This document shows positions 8,500 through 18,196 of a stretch of DNA of 60,872 nt, piece after piece. The translations under genes and the position numbers were made by a program. The notes under the pieces are model-generated. The model worked only from the letters and a program-made list of their open reading frames with translations. It ran no database searches and was not told where the DNA came from. The stretch covers positions 1 to 60,872 of the forward strand of contig JAIVHO010000039.1 in NCBI GenBank assembly GCA_020201035.1, in the 5' to 3' direction. Origin of the DNA: Bacteroidales bacterium (GTDB taxonomy: Bacteria > Bacteroidota > Bacteroidia > Bacteroidales > VadinHA17). Each line of letters begins with the position of its first letter. Position 1 is the stretch's first letter.

Positions 8500-9879
8500 C
8501 TTTAACAGGTTCTCCGATGGCCAGGATGCAGGTCTGCTGATTACCTCAGACTCGGGTCCGGCCAGAACAAACAGAGGAAGAGGTCTGGTGCTGTATGCTG
8601 ACTGTAACCCGTACTCCCCTGATGCATCAAGCATCAGCCAGTTATAACCCCTGCTTTTCATGGAAGCTTGTGCCTGGCCAAAGTCAGGATCACACATAAC
8701 GGCAACGATCTCAATATAATTGAGGTAGGGAGCAATATTGTTCTTCAGCAGTTCCAGCTCAGGCCAGGTAATAAATGAGCGGGTATCAACAAAGGCCAAC
8801 AGAAGGTGTTTGCCTGTAAAGGATTCCGGGGAATAGAGTTCACCGTCGTTTCCCGTAAGCACAAAACCGGGCAATTCCCCTCCGGTCAATAATCCTCTCA
8901 TCAGATCGTGCAGGGAGGAGGCTATACTTTTTATTTTGTCATTCGCGCCGTTTTCAACAAACCAGGCTGTTACCGCAACAATTGCGGGACGTTCAAACCG
9001 TAAATCAAAAAACTCCCTGTAGAGATTATCGAGCAGGATATATTCTGCACTCTTCCGGCCAAGTCCCGTTTCTCTGATTACAATATCTGTCAGCAGTGCC
9101 GGATTCCTTCCCTCCTCCATCACCCTGGCAACGATATCACCCCCTCTCCCCGTAAGCAGCTCACGCAGATAACCTGAATAAAGCGATGAAACAAGTTCGG
9201 TTGCAGCCTGATTTGCCGGATCAAAGTACCGGTCATACTCACTCAGTATTTTCCTTCTGGCACTGGTATTAACCATATGCGCCACCTTTAATGACGCCTC
9301 CCTGTAGCGGCTCCATGCATCGGCAAAGGGGTGATCAGCCATGAGTGAACATCCGGTGATATGCAATGAACCTGTAGGGAGAGGCTGCTCCGTTGTAATT
9401 TGAGACCGCCCTGATTGTCTGAGAAGTGCTGTTTCATACTGCTCCTCCAGTTCTGAAATCAGGTTGTTAAGGCTACAACTGTTTTTGTCAGCTGCAGCTA
9501 CCCTCTCAAAGGTAAAGAAAGGGTCAGACACGGCACTTTGAGAGAGTGATTCAAAAGGGTAACATATAATATCTATCCGGGAGGAGTCGCCTGCAAAAAA
9601 GTGGTTATCGTGTTTACCGTTACGTATAAAATAGTGGGTAATGGCACTCTCTTGAATGGTGAAACTGAATCTGCCGCTGCTGTCGGGATGTGTTACTGCA
9701 ACAAACTGCTCATGCCCGGAAATCGGATCGGCATACCGGTAAAGCAGAATAGGACTGTCACTGTTACCTCCGGCAAAACCAGTTACTACAATCTCCCCTG
9801 TGGTTGACTGTCCATAGCAGAACACAACAGATGTGAGCAAAAGCAGGCTGATGGAGATTCTTTTCAGCATGCCTTTCAT
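8431..9879 (-). CDS. Exported thioredoxin-fold protein lacking the CxxC pair
   Basis: A 482-aa protein beginning 2 nt after the coaD stop (ATG at 9879). Residues about 7-27 form a signal peptide ending FCYGQ, so it is probably periplasmic. The N-terminal 120 residues resemble the beta-rich domain (DUF4369-like) found before thioredoxin domains in Bacteroidota. The C-terminal 130 residues have a TlpA/redoxin-like layout: GKHLLLAFVDTRSFITWPELELL, a middle IVAVMCDPDF strand, and RPLPLFVLAGP, the usual cis-proline position. The active-site CxxC is absent (VDTRSFITW instead of WASWCGPC), so a thiol redox role is unlikely. The specific function is unknown. Confidence 0.7.
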   Translation of the reverse strand: MKGMLKRISISLLLLTSVVFCYGQSTTGEIVVTGFAGGNSDSPILLYRYADPISGHEQFVAVTHPDSSGRFSFTIQESAITHYFIRNGKHDNHFFAGDSSRIDIICYPFESLSQSAVSDPFFTFERVAAADKNSCSLNNLISELEEQYETALLRQSGRSQITTEQPLPTGSLHITGCSLMADHPFADAWSRYREASLKVAHMVNTSARRKILSEYDRYFDPANQAATELVSSLYSGYLRELLTGRGGDIVARVMEEGRNPALLTDIVIRETGLGRKSAEYILLDNLYREFFDLRFERPAIVAVTAWFVENGANDKIKSIASSLHDLMRGLLTGGELPGFVLTGNDGELYSPESFTGKHLLLAFVDTRSFITWPELELLKNNIAPYLNYIEIVAVMCDPDFGQAQASMKSRGYNWLMLDASGEYGLQSAYSTRPLPLFVLAGPESEVISRPASWPSENLLKLIGTTLQPYLLNDIGNRAPASR

Positions 9880-9881
9880 AT

Positions 9882-10358
9882 CTACCTGTAATCCTTCCAC
9901 CTTACCCCTTCCGGTAAAAATCTACCGGCATCACCACCGTGCCTGATAATATCCCGTACTATAGTTGAATTAACCGGAGTATGCTCGGGTGTGGTAAGCA
10001 GCATTATCGATTCAATATCAGGAGCCATAAGTTTGTTCATCTGTGATATTCCCCTCTCATACTCAAAATCAGCTGCTGTCCTTATACCCCTGAGTATAAA
10101 CCCTGCATCAACCTCCCTGCAGAAATCAACAGTAAGCCCCTCGTATGATCTTATTTTAATCCTTTCGTCATCCCTGAAGACAAAGGAGATCATCTTTATC
10201 CTGTTCTCCAGGGTAAAAAAGCTGTCTTTCTGGGCATTGGAGCCAATGGCAATGATTATCTCATCAAAGATGAAAAGTGCCCTTCTGACTATTGACTCAT
10301 GACCAATGGTAAAAGGGTCAAATGTTCCGGGGAAAACAGCAACTCTCTTTTTACTCAT
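9882..10358 (-). CDS. coaD: Phosphopantetheine adenylyltransferase
   Basis: Catalyses the step before last of coenzyme A synthesis, joining ATP and 4'-phosphopantetheine to make dephospho-CoA. At 158 aa it has the standard size. The nucleotidyltransferase signature is PGTFDPFTIGH at 10-20 (TIGH at 17-20), with the substrate-binding RGIRTAADFEYE and the C-terminal NSTIVRDII. It lies downstream of lon in the same direction and just before the redoxin-like gene. Confidence 0.96.
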   Translation of the reverse strand: MSKKRVAVFPGTFDPFTIGHESIVRRALFIFDEIIIAIGSNAQKDSFFTLENRIKMISFVFRDDERIKIRSYEGLTVDFCREVDAGFILRGIRTAADFEYERGISQMNKLMAPDIESIMLLTTPEHTPVNSTIVRDIIRHGGDAGRFLPEGVRWKDYR

Positions 10359-10400
10359 TTTATAATTTATTACCGGGCTTTAGAGGAGTGTTATTATCTT

Positions 10401-10424
10401 TTCCGGCATGTTCCGGCATGTTCC
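10401..10424. repeat. 10-bp tandem repeat between lon and coaD
   Basis: The unit ttccggcatg is repeated 2.4 times in the 115-nt gap between the lon stop and the coaD start. No gene or terminator hairpin was seen in this gap. Confidence 0.8.
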
Positions 10425-10473
10425 AATCCACTGCCGACACGCTTTTTACCGACCTCCGCCTGTTACGCCCTGT

Positions 10474-12930
10474 TTACACAATTTTTCTCGGATGCAGCAC
10501 TCTCTCCCTGAGCAGAGCCATGCCCAGCACATCCATTATAGTATCTGCGTACTGGAACTTCAATCCCTTAAGGTAACTCTCATCAATGGCCTCCACATTC
10601 TTCCTGTTTCCGGATGAAAGAATCACCTCCTTCATCCCTGCCCGTCGGGCAGCCAGTATCTTCTCCTTTATCCCCCCAACGGGAAGCACTTTTCCCCTGA
10701 GTGTTATCTCTCCGGTCATGGCGGTAAACTTCCTCACCTTGCGTTGGGTAAAGGCAGAGGCAATTGATGTAGCCATGGTAACACCTGCAGAAGGACCATC
10801 TTTTGGAATAGCGCCTTCAGGTACATGGATATGAATATTCCATCTCTTTGAAAAGTCATCCGGCAATTCTATCATATGACTGTTAGCCCTGAGGTACTCA
10901 AGGGCAATTATGGCTGATTCCTTCATCACCTCACCCAGGTTACCCGTAAGGGTTAGTTTCCCCTCGCCCCGGCTCAGGCTGGTCTCTATAAACAGTATTT
11001 CACCCCCGGCGGCTGTCCAGGCGAGGCCTGTCACCACCCCTGCCTGATCATTACCCTGATACATGTCACGGTTATAGCGCGGCGGTCCAAGAATCTCTGA
11101 TACATCAGCAACTGATACCGATGGCTCAGGGCTTTTGTCAAATGCTATCTCCTTTGCCGTTGATCTCACCAGTTTGGCAAGACGCTTTTCCAGTTCACGT
11201 ACACCCGACTCACGTGTATATTTATCAATAACCTCCTCCAGTGCTTTTTTACCCGCCCTGAACTGGTTCTTCCTAACACCGTGATTATCAAGCTGTCGGG
11301 GCAAAAGGTGGCGGCGTGCAATCTCAATCTTCTCCTCCAGCAGGTACCCGTTAATCTCAATCAGCTCCATCCTGTCGCGAAGTGCAGGGGATATTGTAGA
11401 GAGAGTATTGGCAGTAGCTATAAACAGGACATTGGAAAGATCATAGTCGAGTTCCAGAAAATTATCGTGAAAAGTGCTGTTCTGCTCCGGATCAAGCACC
11501 TCAAGCAGTGCCGAAGCGGGATCACCCCTGAAGTCCTGTCCCACCTTATCAATCTCATCGAGCATAAACACCGGGTTGGAAAATCCGGATTTCCTGATAT
11601 TCTGTATTATACGGCCGGGCATTGCGCCTATATATGTTTTCCGGTGTCCCCTTATCTCCGCCTCATCATGCAGCCCCCCGAGTGACATTCTGACATATTT
11701 CCTGCCCAGGGCCCTTGCCACAGACTTGCCGAGAGAGGTCTTCCCCACACCAGGGGGGCCATAAAGACAGAGAATGGGAGATTTAAGATCACCCTTAAGC
11801 TTGATAACTGCAAGGTGCTCAAGCATACGCTCCTTAACCTCGGTTAAACCATAATGATCTTCATCCAGCACCCTGCGGGCATTCTCAAGGTCCAGGTTAT
11901 CAATGCTCTTCTCATCCCATGGCAGATCCAGTAGTGTCTGAATATAATTTACCTGCACCGAATATTCGGCTGCGGCCGGATTGAGCCGCTGCAGCCGGTC
12001 CAGCTCCTTCTCAAATGTAGTGGCAACATGCTTGTTCCACCTTTTCTGCTTTGCTTTTTCACGAAACTCAAGAATTTCCTTTTCGTGCGGATTATCCCCC
12101 AGCTCATTTTGAATGGTCTTCATCTGTTGCAGCAGGAGAAACTCTCGTTGCTGCTGATCAAGGTCACTCTTCACCTTTGTCTGCAGTTCATTCTTCAACT
12201 CCAGCAACTGAATCTCCTGCACCAGATGCTCAAGTAGCAAAACACCACGATCCGATATTGAGTCTGTTTCCAGAAGTTTCTGTTTCTCCCCTACCTTGAT
12301 ATCCGTATTGGAACAGATATAGTTTACCAGGTAAGGCTTGTTCTCGATATTCTTAATGGCAAAAGAGGCCTCCTGTGCAACAGACGGATTAAGCTTTATA
12401 ATCCTGAGTGAAAGATCCTTAAGCGATCCCACTACTGCATCAAATTCCTTGCTGGGCACCGGTGGCATAAGGTCATGCACCGACTCCACCACAGCAACCA
12501 TATAGGGATTATCAGTTACCTGTTCCACCAGACGGGCCCTTCTTTTTCCGTGTATAATAGCGGTAGTTGAGCCGTCAGGCATCTCCAGTAACTTAACCAC
12601 ATAGCCTACGGTGGCAATATTATGCAGATCCTCAAACCCGGGATCTTCAGTCTCAGGATCTCTCTGCGCCACCACGGCAACGATCTTATCGCTCCGGTAG
12701 ACATCCCTGATTAGGTTCACCGACTTCGGCCGCCCTATTGAGATTGGCATCACAACGCCCGGGAAAAGCACATTATTCCTGAGTGACAACACAGGAAGTG
12801 TTGGCGGAATATCACCATCATCTATATCATCACCCTCACTATCAGCTATTATGGGCATAATATCTCCATCCTCATCCATCAGATCAGGCAGGAAAATTGT
12901 TGCAGCCCTTTTATCCTTCTTAAAATTCAT
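10474..12930 (-). CDS. lon: ATP-dependent protease La (Lon)
   Basis: A cytosolic AAA+ serine protease of 818 aa that removes damaged proteins and specific regulators. The N-terminal substrate domain begins near residue 44 ([19 protein letters not shown]). Walker A GPPGVGKT is at 391-398 and Walker B FMLDEID at 455-461. The catalytic dyad is S714 in PKDGPSAG and K755 in GGIKEK. The first 42 residues are acidic ([22 protein letters not shown]), a common feature of Bacteroidota Lon. A -7 promoter element lies 19-26 nt upstream. Confidence 0.97.
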   Translation of the reverse strand: MNFKKDKRAATIFLPDLMDEDGDIMPIIADSEGDDIDDGDIPPTLPVLSLRNNVLFPGVVMPISIGRPKSVNLIRDVYRSDKIVAVVAQRDPETEDPGFEDLHNIATVGYVVKLLEMPDGSTTAIIHGKRRARLVEQVTDNPYMVAVVESVHDLMPPVPSKEFDAVVGSLKDLSLRIIKLNPSVAQEASFAIKNIENKPYLVNYICSNTDIKVGEKQKLLETDSISDRGVLLLEHLVQEIQLLELKNELQTKVKSDLDQQQREFLLLQQMKTIQNELGDNPHEKEILEFREKAKQKRWNKHVATTFEKELDRLQRLNPAAAEYSVQVNYIQTLLDLPWDEKSIDNLDLENARRVLDEDHYGLTEVKERMLEHLAVIKLKGDLKSPILCLYGPPGVGKTSLGKSVARALGRKYVRMSLGGLHDEAEIRGHRKTYIGAMPGRIIQNIRKSGFSNPVFMLDEIDKVGQDFRGDPASALLEVLDPEQNSTFHDNFLELDYDLSNVLFIATANTLSTISPALRDRMELIEINGYLLEEKIEIARRHLLPRQLDNHGVRKNQFRAGKKALEEVIDKYTRESGVRELEKRLAKLVRSTAKEIAFDKSPEPSVSVADVSEILGPPRYNRDMYQGNDQAGVVTGLAWTAAGGEILFIETSLSRGEGKLTLTGNLGEVMKESAIIALEYLRANSHMIELPDDFSKRWNIHIHVPEGAIPKDGPSAGVTMATSIASAFTQRKVRKFTAMTGEITLRGKVLPVGGIKEKILAARRAGMKEVILSSGNRKNVEAIDESYLKGLKFQYADTIMDVLGMALLRERVLHPRKIV

Positions 12931-12948
12931 TATCCAATATCTCTATGC

Positions 12949-12956
12949 CAAATTTA
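12949..12956 (-). promoter_or_regulatory. Putative -7 promoter element of lon
   Basis: TAAATTTG on the minus strand matches TAnnTTTG and implies a short leader of about 12 nt before the lon ATG. Confidence 0.5.
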
Positions 12957-13029
12957 CATATAGTTTACGAGAAACCTTTCTCCATATCCATCTTCCTTGT
13001 CAAGCAATCATTATGCCACAAAAGGCATC

Positions 13030-13053
13030 AAAAAAAAAGCCGCTGATAGCGGC
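13030..13053 (-). terminator. Intrinsic terminator of rpmE2
   Basis: A perfect 6-bp stem (gccgct / agcggc) with a 3-nt loop at 13039-13053 is followed on the minus strand by a nine-T run (13030-13038). It sits 23 nt past the rpmE2 stop. Confidence 0.85.
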
Positions 13054-13076
13054 TCTCTGTTATAACACTTTAAAGA

Positions 13077-13343
13077 CTATTTGCCCTTTTTGTCAATATG
13101 AGTCTTGTACCGGTTCATAAACTTATCAACCCTTCCTGCAGTGTCAACCAGCTTCATCTTACCTGTATAGAAGGGATGCGATGTATTTGATATCTCCAGC
13201 TTGATCAGGGGATACTCATTGCCGTCCTCCCACTTAATGGTCTCTCTTGACGAGGCTGATGACCGTGTCAGAAAGGCAGTCTCATTTGACATATCCTTGA
13301 AAACGACAAACCTGTAATTATCCGGATGAATTCCCTTTTTCAT
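13077..13343 (-). CDS. rpmE2: 50S ribosomal protein L31, type B
   Basis: An 88-aa protein beginning [17 protein letters not shown] with the C-terminal [21 protein letters not shown], as in type B L31. It lacks the zinc-binding CxxC of type A, so it does not need zinc. It is a single-gene unit with its own -7 element and terminator. Confidence 0.95.
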   Translation of the reverse strand: MKKGIHPDNYRFVVFKDMSNETAFLTRSSASSRETIKWEDGNEYPLIKLEISNTSHPFYTGKMKLVDTAGRVDKFMNRYKTHIDKKGK

Positions 13344-13385
13344 TTCTATGTAATTTATTATCCTTTATACTCTTTTTCGGGTCTG

Positions 13386-13393
13386 CAAAATTA
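13386..13393 (-). promoter_or_regulatory. Putative -7 promoter element of rpmE2
   Basis: TAATTTTG on the minus strand matches TAnnTTTG, 43-50 nt upstream of the rpmE2 ATG. Confidence 0.5.
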
Positions 13394-13428
13394 ATCAACA
13401 AAATTCAAACCACAAAGATATATGCAAC

Positions 13429-14643
13429 TTATTTACTTTTATCTTCCTTACTCCCCGTATCTCCGGAAAGTGATTCCATCTCATCCTTGTATCTTGTAAA
13501 TGGAGCTCCCGGATCAACAAGGTATCTGTATGTTATGTGCATCTTTTTTCTCTCGGCTCCTATTGCCTCATATATGGATATCATCTTTGGATTGAAGTCG
13601 CCCACCCATGAAAGCTCCAGCTCACGGTAGTGAGGTTTGCTTTTAAATACATGGTAGAGTTGCTTGAATATGGCCGACTCAATGCCTGAATTCTGATATG
13701 ATGGGTTTACTCCTGCCACTACTGCCCTAAGCCGGGTCATTGTCTTTCTGCTTTTATACCAGAGGAAGCGTATTTTATTAATCAGTGTAAGCCGTCCATC
13801 CAGGTGTTTAAGTATCTGGTTAAGGTCCGGAAGGATAACAAAGAATGCCACCGGTTTATCGTTGTGATATGCAAACCATATCAGCTCCTCGTCCATAAAT
13901 GCGCTGCTCTTCTCCAGTGATTTAAGCAGTATTTCAGGTTCAAGCGGGGTAAAATCCTCCTTGAACTGTGACCAGGTAGAGTTGTAAATATCTGCCATAT
14001 CTGATGCAAACTTCACCCTCTCTTTCCTGGTAAAATGGTGGAATGAATAGCCTGGTCTTTTGGATATCCAATCTGCAATTTTCATAAATCTCTCAGGGAA
14101 TACCTCAACTGCTGCAATATCCTTATGATAGCTGTATTGCTCAAAATAGTTTCTGAATCCGTACTCCTCAAAAAAATTGCGATAATAGCTCATATTATAG
14201 GGGAGTCCAAATGCCTGCTGCATAAATCCCTCTACCAGAAGACCCCAATGGCTGTCGTTCTCTCCGAAATTTATTGGCCCATCAATAGCCTCCACTCCTC
14301 GTTCAACCAGCCACTCTCTGGCTGTATCAAACAACATGAAGGCTGCTTCCCGGTCATTTATCACCTCAAAAAATCCCAGCCCTCCGGTACGGTAACGATA
14401 CACCTTTGCCCTCACCTCGTCAATAAAAGCAGCAATACGTCCTACTGTTTCGCCACTGCCATTGATCAGCAACCACCGTTCTGCCTCTCCATGTGAAAAA
14501 GCCCGGTTCACCTCAGGGTCAAAGATTCCCGCAATCTCATTGTCGAGCGGACAAACCCAGTGCGGATCCTTACTGTAGAGTCTCTTTGGAAAAAGGAGGA
14601 ACTCTTTCTTGTCGGCAGGCGAAACTACTTTTCTGACATTCAT
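13429..14643 (-). CDS. Uncharacterised protein with a GNAT-like acyltransferase fold
   Basis: A 404-aa soluble protein without a signal peptide. The opening (VRKVVSPADKKEFLLFPKRLYSKDPHWVCPL) and the later IDGPINFGENDSHWGLLVEGF match a family common in Bacteroidota and annotated as GNAT-like N-acyltransferases. The C-terminal half carries VVAGVNPSYQNSGIESAIFKQL and the following LSWVGDFNPKMISIYEAIGAERK, the acetyl-CoA-binding and closing motifs of the GNAT fold. The substrate is unknown. It ends 85 nt before the rpmE2 ATG on the same strand. Confidence 0.75.
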   Translation of the reverse strand: MNVRKVVSPADKKEFLLFPKRLYSKDPHWVCPLDNEIAGIFDPEVNRAFSHGEAERWLLINGSGETVGRIAAFIDEVRAKVYRYRTGGLGFFEVINDREAAFMLFDTAREWLVERGVEAIDGPINFGENDSHWGLLVEGFMQQAFGLPYNMSYYRNFFEEYGFRNYFEQYSYHKDIAAVEVFPERFMKIADWISKRPGYSFHHFTRKERVKFASDMADIYNSTWSQFKEDFTPLEPEILLKSLEKSSAFMDEELIWFAYHNDKPVAFFVILPDLNQILKHLDGRLTLINKIRFLWYKSRKTMTRLRAVVAGVNPSYQNSGIESAIFKQLYHVFKSKPHYRELELSWVGDFNPKMISIYEAIGAERKKMHITYRYLVDPGAPFTRYKDEMESLSGDTGSKEDKSK

Positions 14644-14716
14644 ACTCTCTATATAAATTTAAAGATTAATGAGACACCCGGTTAAACCGGAGTACTCATG
14701 GAAGGGCTTCTGCCGG

Positions 14717-16183
14717 TTAAATATCAAACCAGCTTCTTACGATCTCCCTTGATTCCCCGTTATCGTTCCTGTGAGTAAACTCGTTCTTCCTTCCGTTATA
14801 GATATATTCCTCCTTCAGAATATCAATATTTTCAGTAATATACGCCACGCTGTCAACCAGTTGCATTATCTCCTCATTGGTCATTGAAGGGTGGAGTGAC
14901 GCCCTCACCCACCCGGGTTTTTCTGAGAGGTCACCACTGTTTATCTTTTCGGTAATATTATGACTTTTATCGTAACTCACATCGAGCAGGTAATGACCAT
15001 ATGTTCCGGCACATGCACATCCGCCCCTCACCTGTATGCCAAACATGTCGCTCAGAAGCTTGACAACCAGATTATAATGGATTCCCTCAATATAAAAACT
15101 GATAACCCCCAGTCTCTCTTCCACATTATCCGCAAGAATCTTTACCCCCCTGATTTTTCTCAATCCGGAAAATACTAATTTCAGCATCTCCTCTTCTCTG
15201 GCCATTATCATACCGGTACCCATCTGATCTTTCAGCTTTATAGCCAGAGCTGTTCTTATAGCCTGCAAAAATCCGGGTGTTCCGCCATCTTCCCTTGCCT
15301 CAATATCATCAACATATTTATATTCACCCCAGGGGTTGGTCCATTCTACGGTTCCGCCTCCGGGATTATCGGGAACTTCGCTTTTATACATTGCTGAGTC
15401 AAAAACAAGCACCCCTGAGGAGCCGGGTCCTCCCAGAAATTTATGGGGTGAAAAAAATATAGCATCAAGCTTCTCCATCGGATCATCCGGATGCATATTG
15501 ATATCAACATAAGGGGCTGAGGCAGCAAAATCGACAAGACATATTCCTCCGTTCTCGTGCATTATACGGGCCAGGGCATGGTATGGAGTAAATACTCCGG
15601 TAACATTTGAACATGACGTAAAGGAGCCTATCTTGAATTTCCTGTTGCTATAAGGTTTAATCTCTTTTCGCAATATATCAGGGTCAACCAGGAGGCCCTT
15701 ACCGGGAGGCAGTACAACCACATCGGCAAATGTTTCATACCAGGCAGTCTGGTTTGAGTGGTGTTCCATGTGGGTAATAAATACGACCGGTCTCTCTTCT
15801 GCATTATCACAATTCTTCCTTTTCAACCCGCACCCCTTGAGCCCCAGTATACGCATCAGTTTATTTATAACCGTGGTCATACCTGAACCGGCAGTTATTA
15901 ATATGTCATTAGGTCCGGCATTCACATGCTCTTTTATAATTTTCTGTGCGTCATGGTATGCCCAGGTCATCCGGGAACCTGTCTCACTGGTTTCAGTATG
16001 TGTATTGGCCACGAAAGGACCAAATTGTGTCAGTATCTTATCCTCCAGACCCTTATATAATCTTCCGCTCGCAATCCAGTCAAAGTAGATTATCCGTCTC
16101 TCGCCAAAAGGAGATATAAAAACCGAATCCTGCCCAACTATATTACTTCTGAACGGTTCAAAATATTTCTCAAGATTTTCCAT
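14717..16183 (-). CDS. Class V aminotransferase (cysteine desulfurase-like)
   Basis: A 488-aa PLP enzyme, longer than typical cysteine desulfurases (about 400 aa). I chose the ATG at 16183 (MENLEKYFEPF); an upstream ATG at 16246 would add 21 residues. It shows TNTHTETSETG-like substrate contacts near the N-terminus, ITAGSGMTTVINK for the PLP phosphate, a HxxH-type VFITHMEHHSNQTAW segment, the PLP lysine in FFSPHKFLGGPGSSG, and the cysteine-rich loop VRGGCACAGTYG late in the protein. That loop may carry the mobile cysteine of a desulfurase or selenocysteine lyase. No sufB, sufC or iscU neighbour is present, so its role is open. Confidence 0.85.
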   Translation of the reverse strand: MENLEKYFEPFRSNIVGQDSVFISPFGERRIIYFDWIASGRLYKGLEDKILTQFGPFVANTHTETSETGSRMTWAYHDAQKIIKEHVNAGPNDILITAGSGMTTVINKLMRILGLKGCGLKRKNCDNAEERPVVFITHMEHHSNQTAWYETFADVVVLPPGKGLLVDPDILRKEIKPYSNRKFKIGSFTSCSNVTGVFTPYHALARIMHENGGICLVDFAASAPYVDINMHPDDPMEKLDAIFFSPHKFLGGPGSSGVLVFDSAMYKSEVPDNPGGGTVEWTNPWGEYKYVDDIEAREDGGTPGFLQAIRTALAIKLKDQMGTGMIMAREEEMLKLVFSGLRKIRGVKILADNVEERLGVISFYIEGIHYNLVVKLLSDMFGIQVRGGCACAGTYGHYLLDVSYDKSHNITEKINSGDLSEKPGWVRASLHPSMTNEEIMQLVDSVAYITENIDILKEEYIYNGRKNEFTHRNDNGESREIVRSWFDI

Positions 16184-16551
16184 CAATAAGAAGTCATTTA
16201 TTATTTTATCGCACACTGCAGATGCCATACAAAGGTGTCTGAACAATTTACAAAATACAAAAAACTACCTTGAGGGTTCATTATTTCATGGTTTACGGCT
16301 GAAGCTATTCCCAACAGGCAGATAATCTGCATACTGAACTACATTTCATGCAGAATCAGGTGATGCAAATATATACATTTTTATTATTCCATATGAGATT
16401 TTGCTCTTCCCCCTCCCTGATCTTCACTGAGCTTTTCAGGGCTTTTCTAAACTACACTGCGCTGCCGGGCGCTTCTGAGCGCTTCTGAGCAATTCTGAGC
16501 AATTCTGAGCAATTATGAGCATCCTGAGAAGCTGAGAAGCCTGAAGGTACG
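16184..16551. other. Intergenic region with promoter and short tandem repeats
   Basis: About 370 nt between the flippase stop and the aminotransferase start. It holds a TAnnTTTG match on the minus strand at 16366-16373 (TATATTTG) that could serve the aminotransferase, and a five-unit 10-bp repeat at 16471-16520. No further gene was supported. Confidence 0.6.
16471..16520. repeat. Five tandem copies of a 10-bp unit
   Basis: The units gcttctgagc (twice), aattctgagc (twice) and aattatgagc (once) follow one another without gaps. The last six bases of the unit (ctgagc/atgagc) are the most constant. The array lies 31 nt past the flippase stop and is flanked by further imperfect gagaagc/gagcatcc copies. 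Confidence 0.9.
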
Positions 16552-17907
16552 TCAATGCAAATCAATTATCCTGTGGTCAATTAATACAAACAGAACCGAA
16601 ATAATTATCGTATAGATGATATAGGTGACCATCGGAATATACTCATTGGGCTTAATCTTCATCTTTATCCAGACATACCCCGCCAGGTATACCTTTTCAA
16701 GGAAGTAGACCACAAAGGTAGCCAGTGCAACCCCTACAGTACCATAAAGCTTTACCAGCCAGAGGCTGAGAGGAATATTCAGTGAAATTTCAAGTACAGC
16801 GGCGAAAAGTGTAATATTTGTCCGTTTGCGTCCGATAATAATAGTCTGGGGAAAGACGAGTCTGGGTATAACCAGCAGAATATATATCATAAAAATATCG
16901 GCACTTCTCAGGAATTCAGGGGTAAAAAGGCGCGGATAAAACCATCGTGCTGTAAAGAGAAAGAATATAGAAGCCGGAAAGAGGTAATGCATCAGGTTTT
17001 CAGATTTCTTTCTTATAGTAGCAAGTGAATCCTTCATTGCAGAACGTGTACTGAAAGCCGGCAGCATTGCATTGCTCAGCCCGTTTGCCATCAGCAGAAC
17101 GAGTGGAAACTCCTTTGCTCCGTACCTGAATATTGCAAATGTCCGGGGATCATCAAAATGGGATGATACAATTATTCCGTCTATATACTGTGCAGATCCG
17201 CTGATAAGTGATGTTATTATAAGGGGCAGTCCCAGCTTCATATGTTCTTTCAGAAAACTGCCTGATATTTTCCATTCCGAGTGCCGGACAAGCAGGGACA
17301 TAAGCCACACCCATCTCACCAGGGAGATAAAAATAAGACCCCTGAATGACCATATCAGGTCCATACCCGCCAGAACAGGGCCTACAACCAGAACTAGCTG
17401 AGGCACAAAGGTGTAAATACCATATTGCAGTATCCGGTACGATTTATCCCTCAGAAGATATATATATTCAATAAGGCATACCGGACTGCTAAGGAGCAGG
17501 TAAAGCAGTAAAAGGTTAACATACTTGGTATTTCCGGAGACACCAGTTATCTCAAAATGATTTTTCAGTATATGCCCTGAGATAAAGAAAAGAATGCTGA
17601 ATATCGAGAGCAAAATAAAGGCGTTGAAAAATTCCGGTGATTTACGGCTCTCATTTTCTCCAAGCCTCCTGAATGATCTGTTCCGGTTAAAGAGAGGGAG
17701 AAGTGACTGAATAATCCCAGTTACCCAGAAGAAGCTCATCAGGCTTGCAATAAACATGAACATCTCCCATGAACCAATTTCAGCGGCTGTGAGGTGGCTC
17801 TTTGTAAAAACGATGCTTATAACAAAGAAGACCACGAATCTCAGCAACTGAAACAGCTGCAGACCTGATACGTTATCTATAAGCTTGCTTTTCAAAAGAG
17901 TGTCCAA
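16552..17907 (-). CDS. Polysaccharide/lipid-linked oligosaccharide flippase (MOP superfamily)
   Basis: A 451-aa membrane protein with about 12 hydrophobic segments spread evenly along its length, as in Wzx-like flippases of the MOP superfamily. Such proteins move undecaprenyl-linked sugars across the inner membrane. Supporting motifs are the N-terminal GLQLFQLLRFVVFFVISIVF and the middle SAQYIDGIIVSSHFDDPRTFAIFRYGAKEFP, typical of the second bundle. The start codon is TTG; no ATG exists before the first membrane segment. There are no polysaccharide genes beside it; the nearest glycosyltransferases lie at 38-40 kb. Confidence 0.82.
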   Translation of the reverse strand: MDTLLKSKLIDNVSGLQLFQLLRFVVFFVISIVFTKSHLTAAEIGSWEMFMFIASLMSFFWVTGIIQSLLPLFNRNRSFRRLGENESRKSPEFFNAFILLSIFSILFFISGHILKNHFEITGVSGNTKYVNLLLLYLLLSSPVCLIEYIYLLRDKSYRILQYGIYTFVPQLVLVVGPVLAGMDLIWSFRGLIFISLVRWVWLMSLLVRHSEWKISGSFLKEHMKLGLPLIITSLISGSAQYIDGIIVSSHFDDPRTFAIFRYGAKEFPLVLLMANGLSNAMLPAFSTRSAMKDSLATIRKKSENLMHYLFPASIFFLFTARWFYPRLFTPEFLRSADIFMIYILLVIPRLVFPQTIIIGRKRTNITLFAAVLEISLNIPLSLWLVKLYGTVGVALATFVVYFLEKVYLAGYVWIKMKIKPNEYIPMVTYIIYTIIISVLFVLIDHRIIDLH

Positions 17908-17980
17908 TTTGTTGTTCCGGAAAAATACCGGCTGATAATCGCCTCATATTCATCCTATGATCCGGAATAACCGATCCACG

Positions 17981-17988
17981 CAAAGATA
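17981..17988 (-). promoter_or_regulatory. Putative -7 promoter element of the flippase gene
   Basis: TATCTTTG on the minus strand is an exact TAnnTTTG match, 73 nt upstream of the flippase TTG start. Confidence 0.5.
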
Positions 17989-18070
17989 ACATTTGATATC
18001 AGACCCTCTAAAAGGATTTAAATAATTTTGCAATCTGATAATTTTCCACTTAATTTGCAATCCGAAAATG

Positions 18071-18144
18071 GTGGATGTAGCTCAGTAGGTTAGAGTATTG
18101 GATTGTGGTTCCAAGGGTCGTGGGTTCGAATCCCATCTTCCACC
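18071..18144 (+). tRNA. tRNA-His (anticodon GTG)
   Basis: A full cloverleaf: acceptor gtggatg, D-stem gctc/gagt, anticodon stem ttgga/tccaa enclosing ttgtggt (anticodon gtg), T-stem gtggg/cccat with loop ttcgaat, and acceptor 3' strand cttccac. The base before the acceptor (18070) is G and the discriminator base (18144) is C, the G-1:C73 identity pair of tRNA-His. There is a T-T mismatch at position 6:67. The 3' CCA is not encoded. Confidence 0.96.
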
Positions 18145-18153
18145 CAACCGGTT

Positions 18154-18187
18154 AAAACCGGGTCGTCAAAAACGACCCGGTTTTTTT
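18154..18187 (+). terminator. Intrinsic terminator of tRNA-His
   Basis: A 13-bp stem (aaaaccgggtcgt / acgacccggtttt) with a 5-nt loop is followed by a T-run at 18181-18187, about 10 nt past the tRNA. Confidence 0.92.
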
Positions 18188-18196
18188 ATTGAGCAT

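Noticed and set aside
16471..16520. CRISPR array
   Set aside because: The 10-bp units are contiguous, without spacers of constant length, and no cas gene is present.
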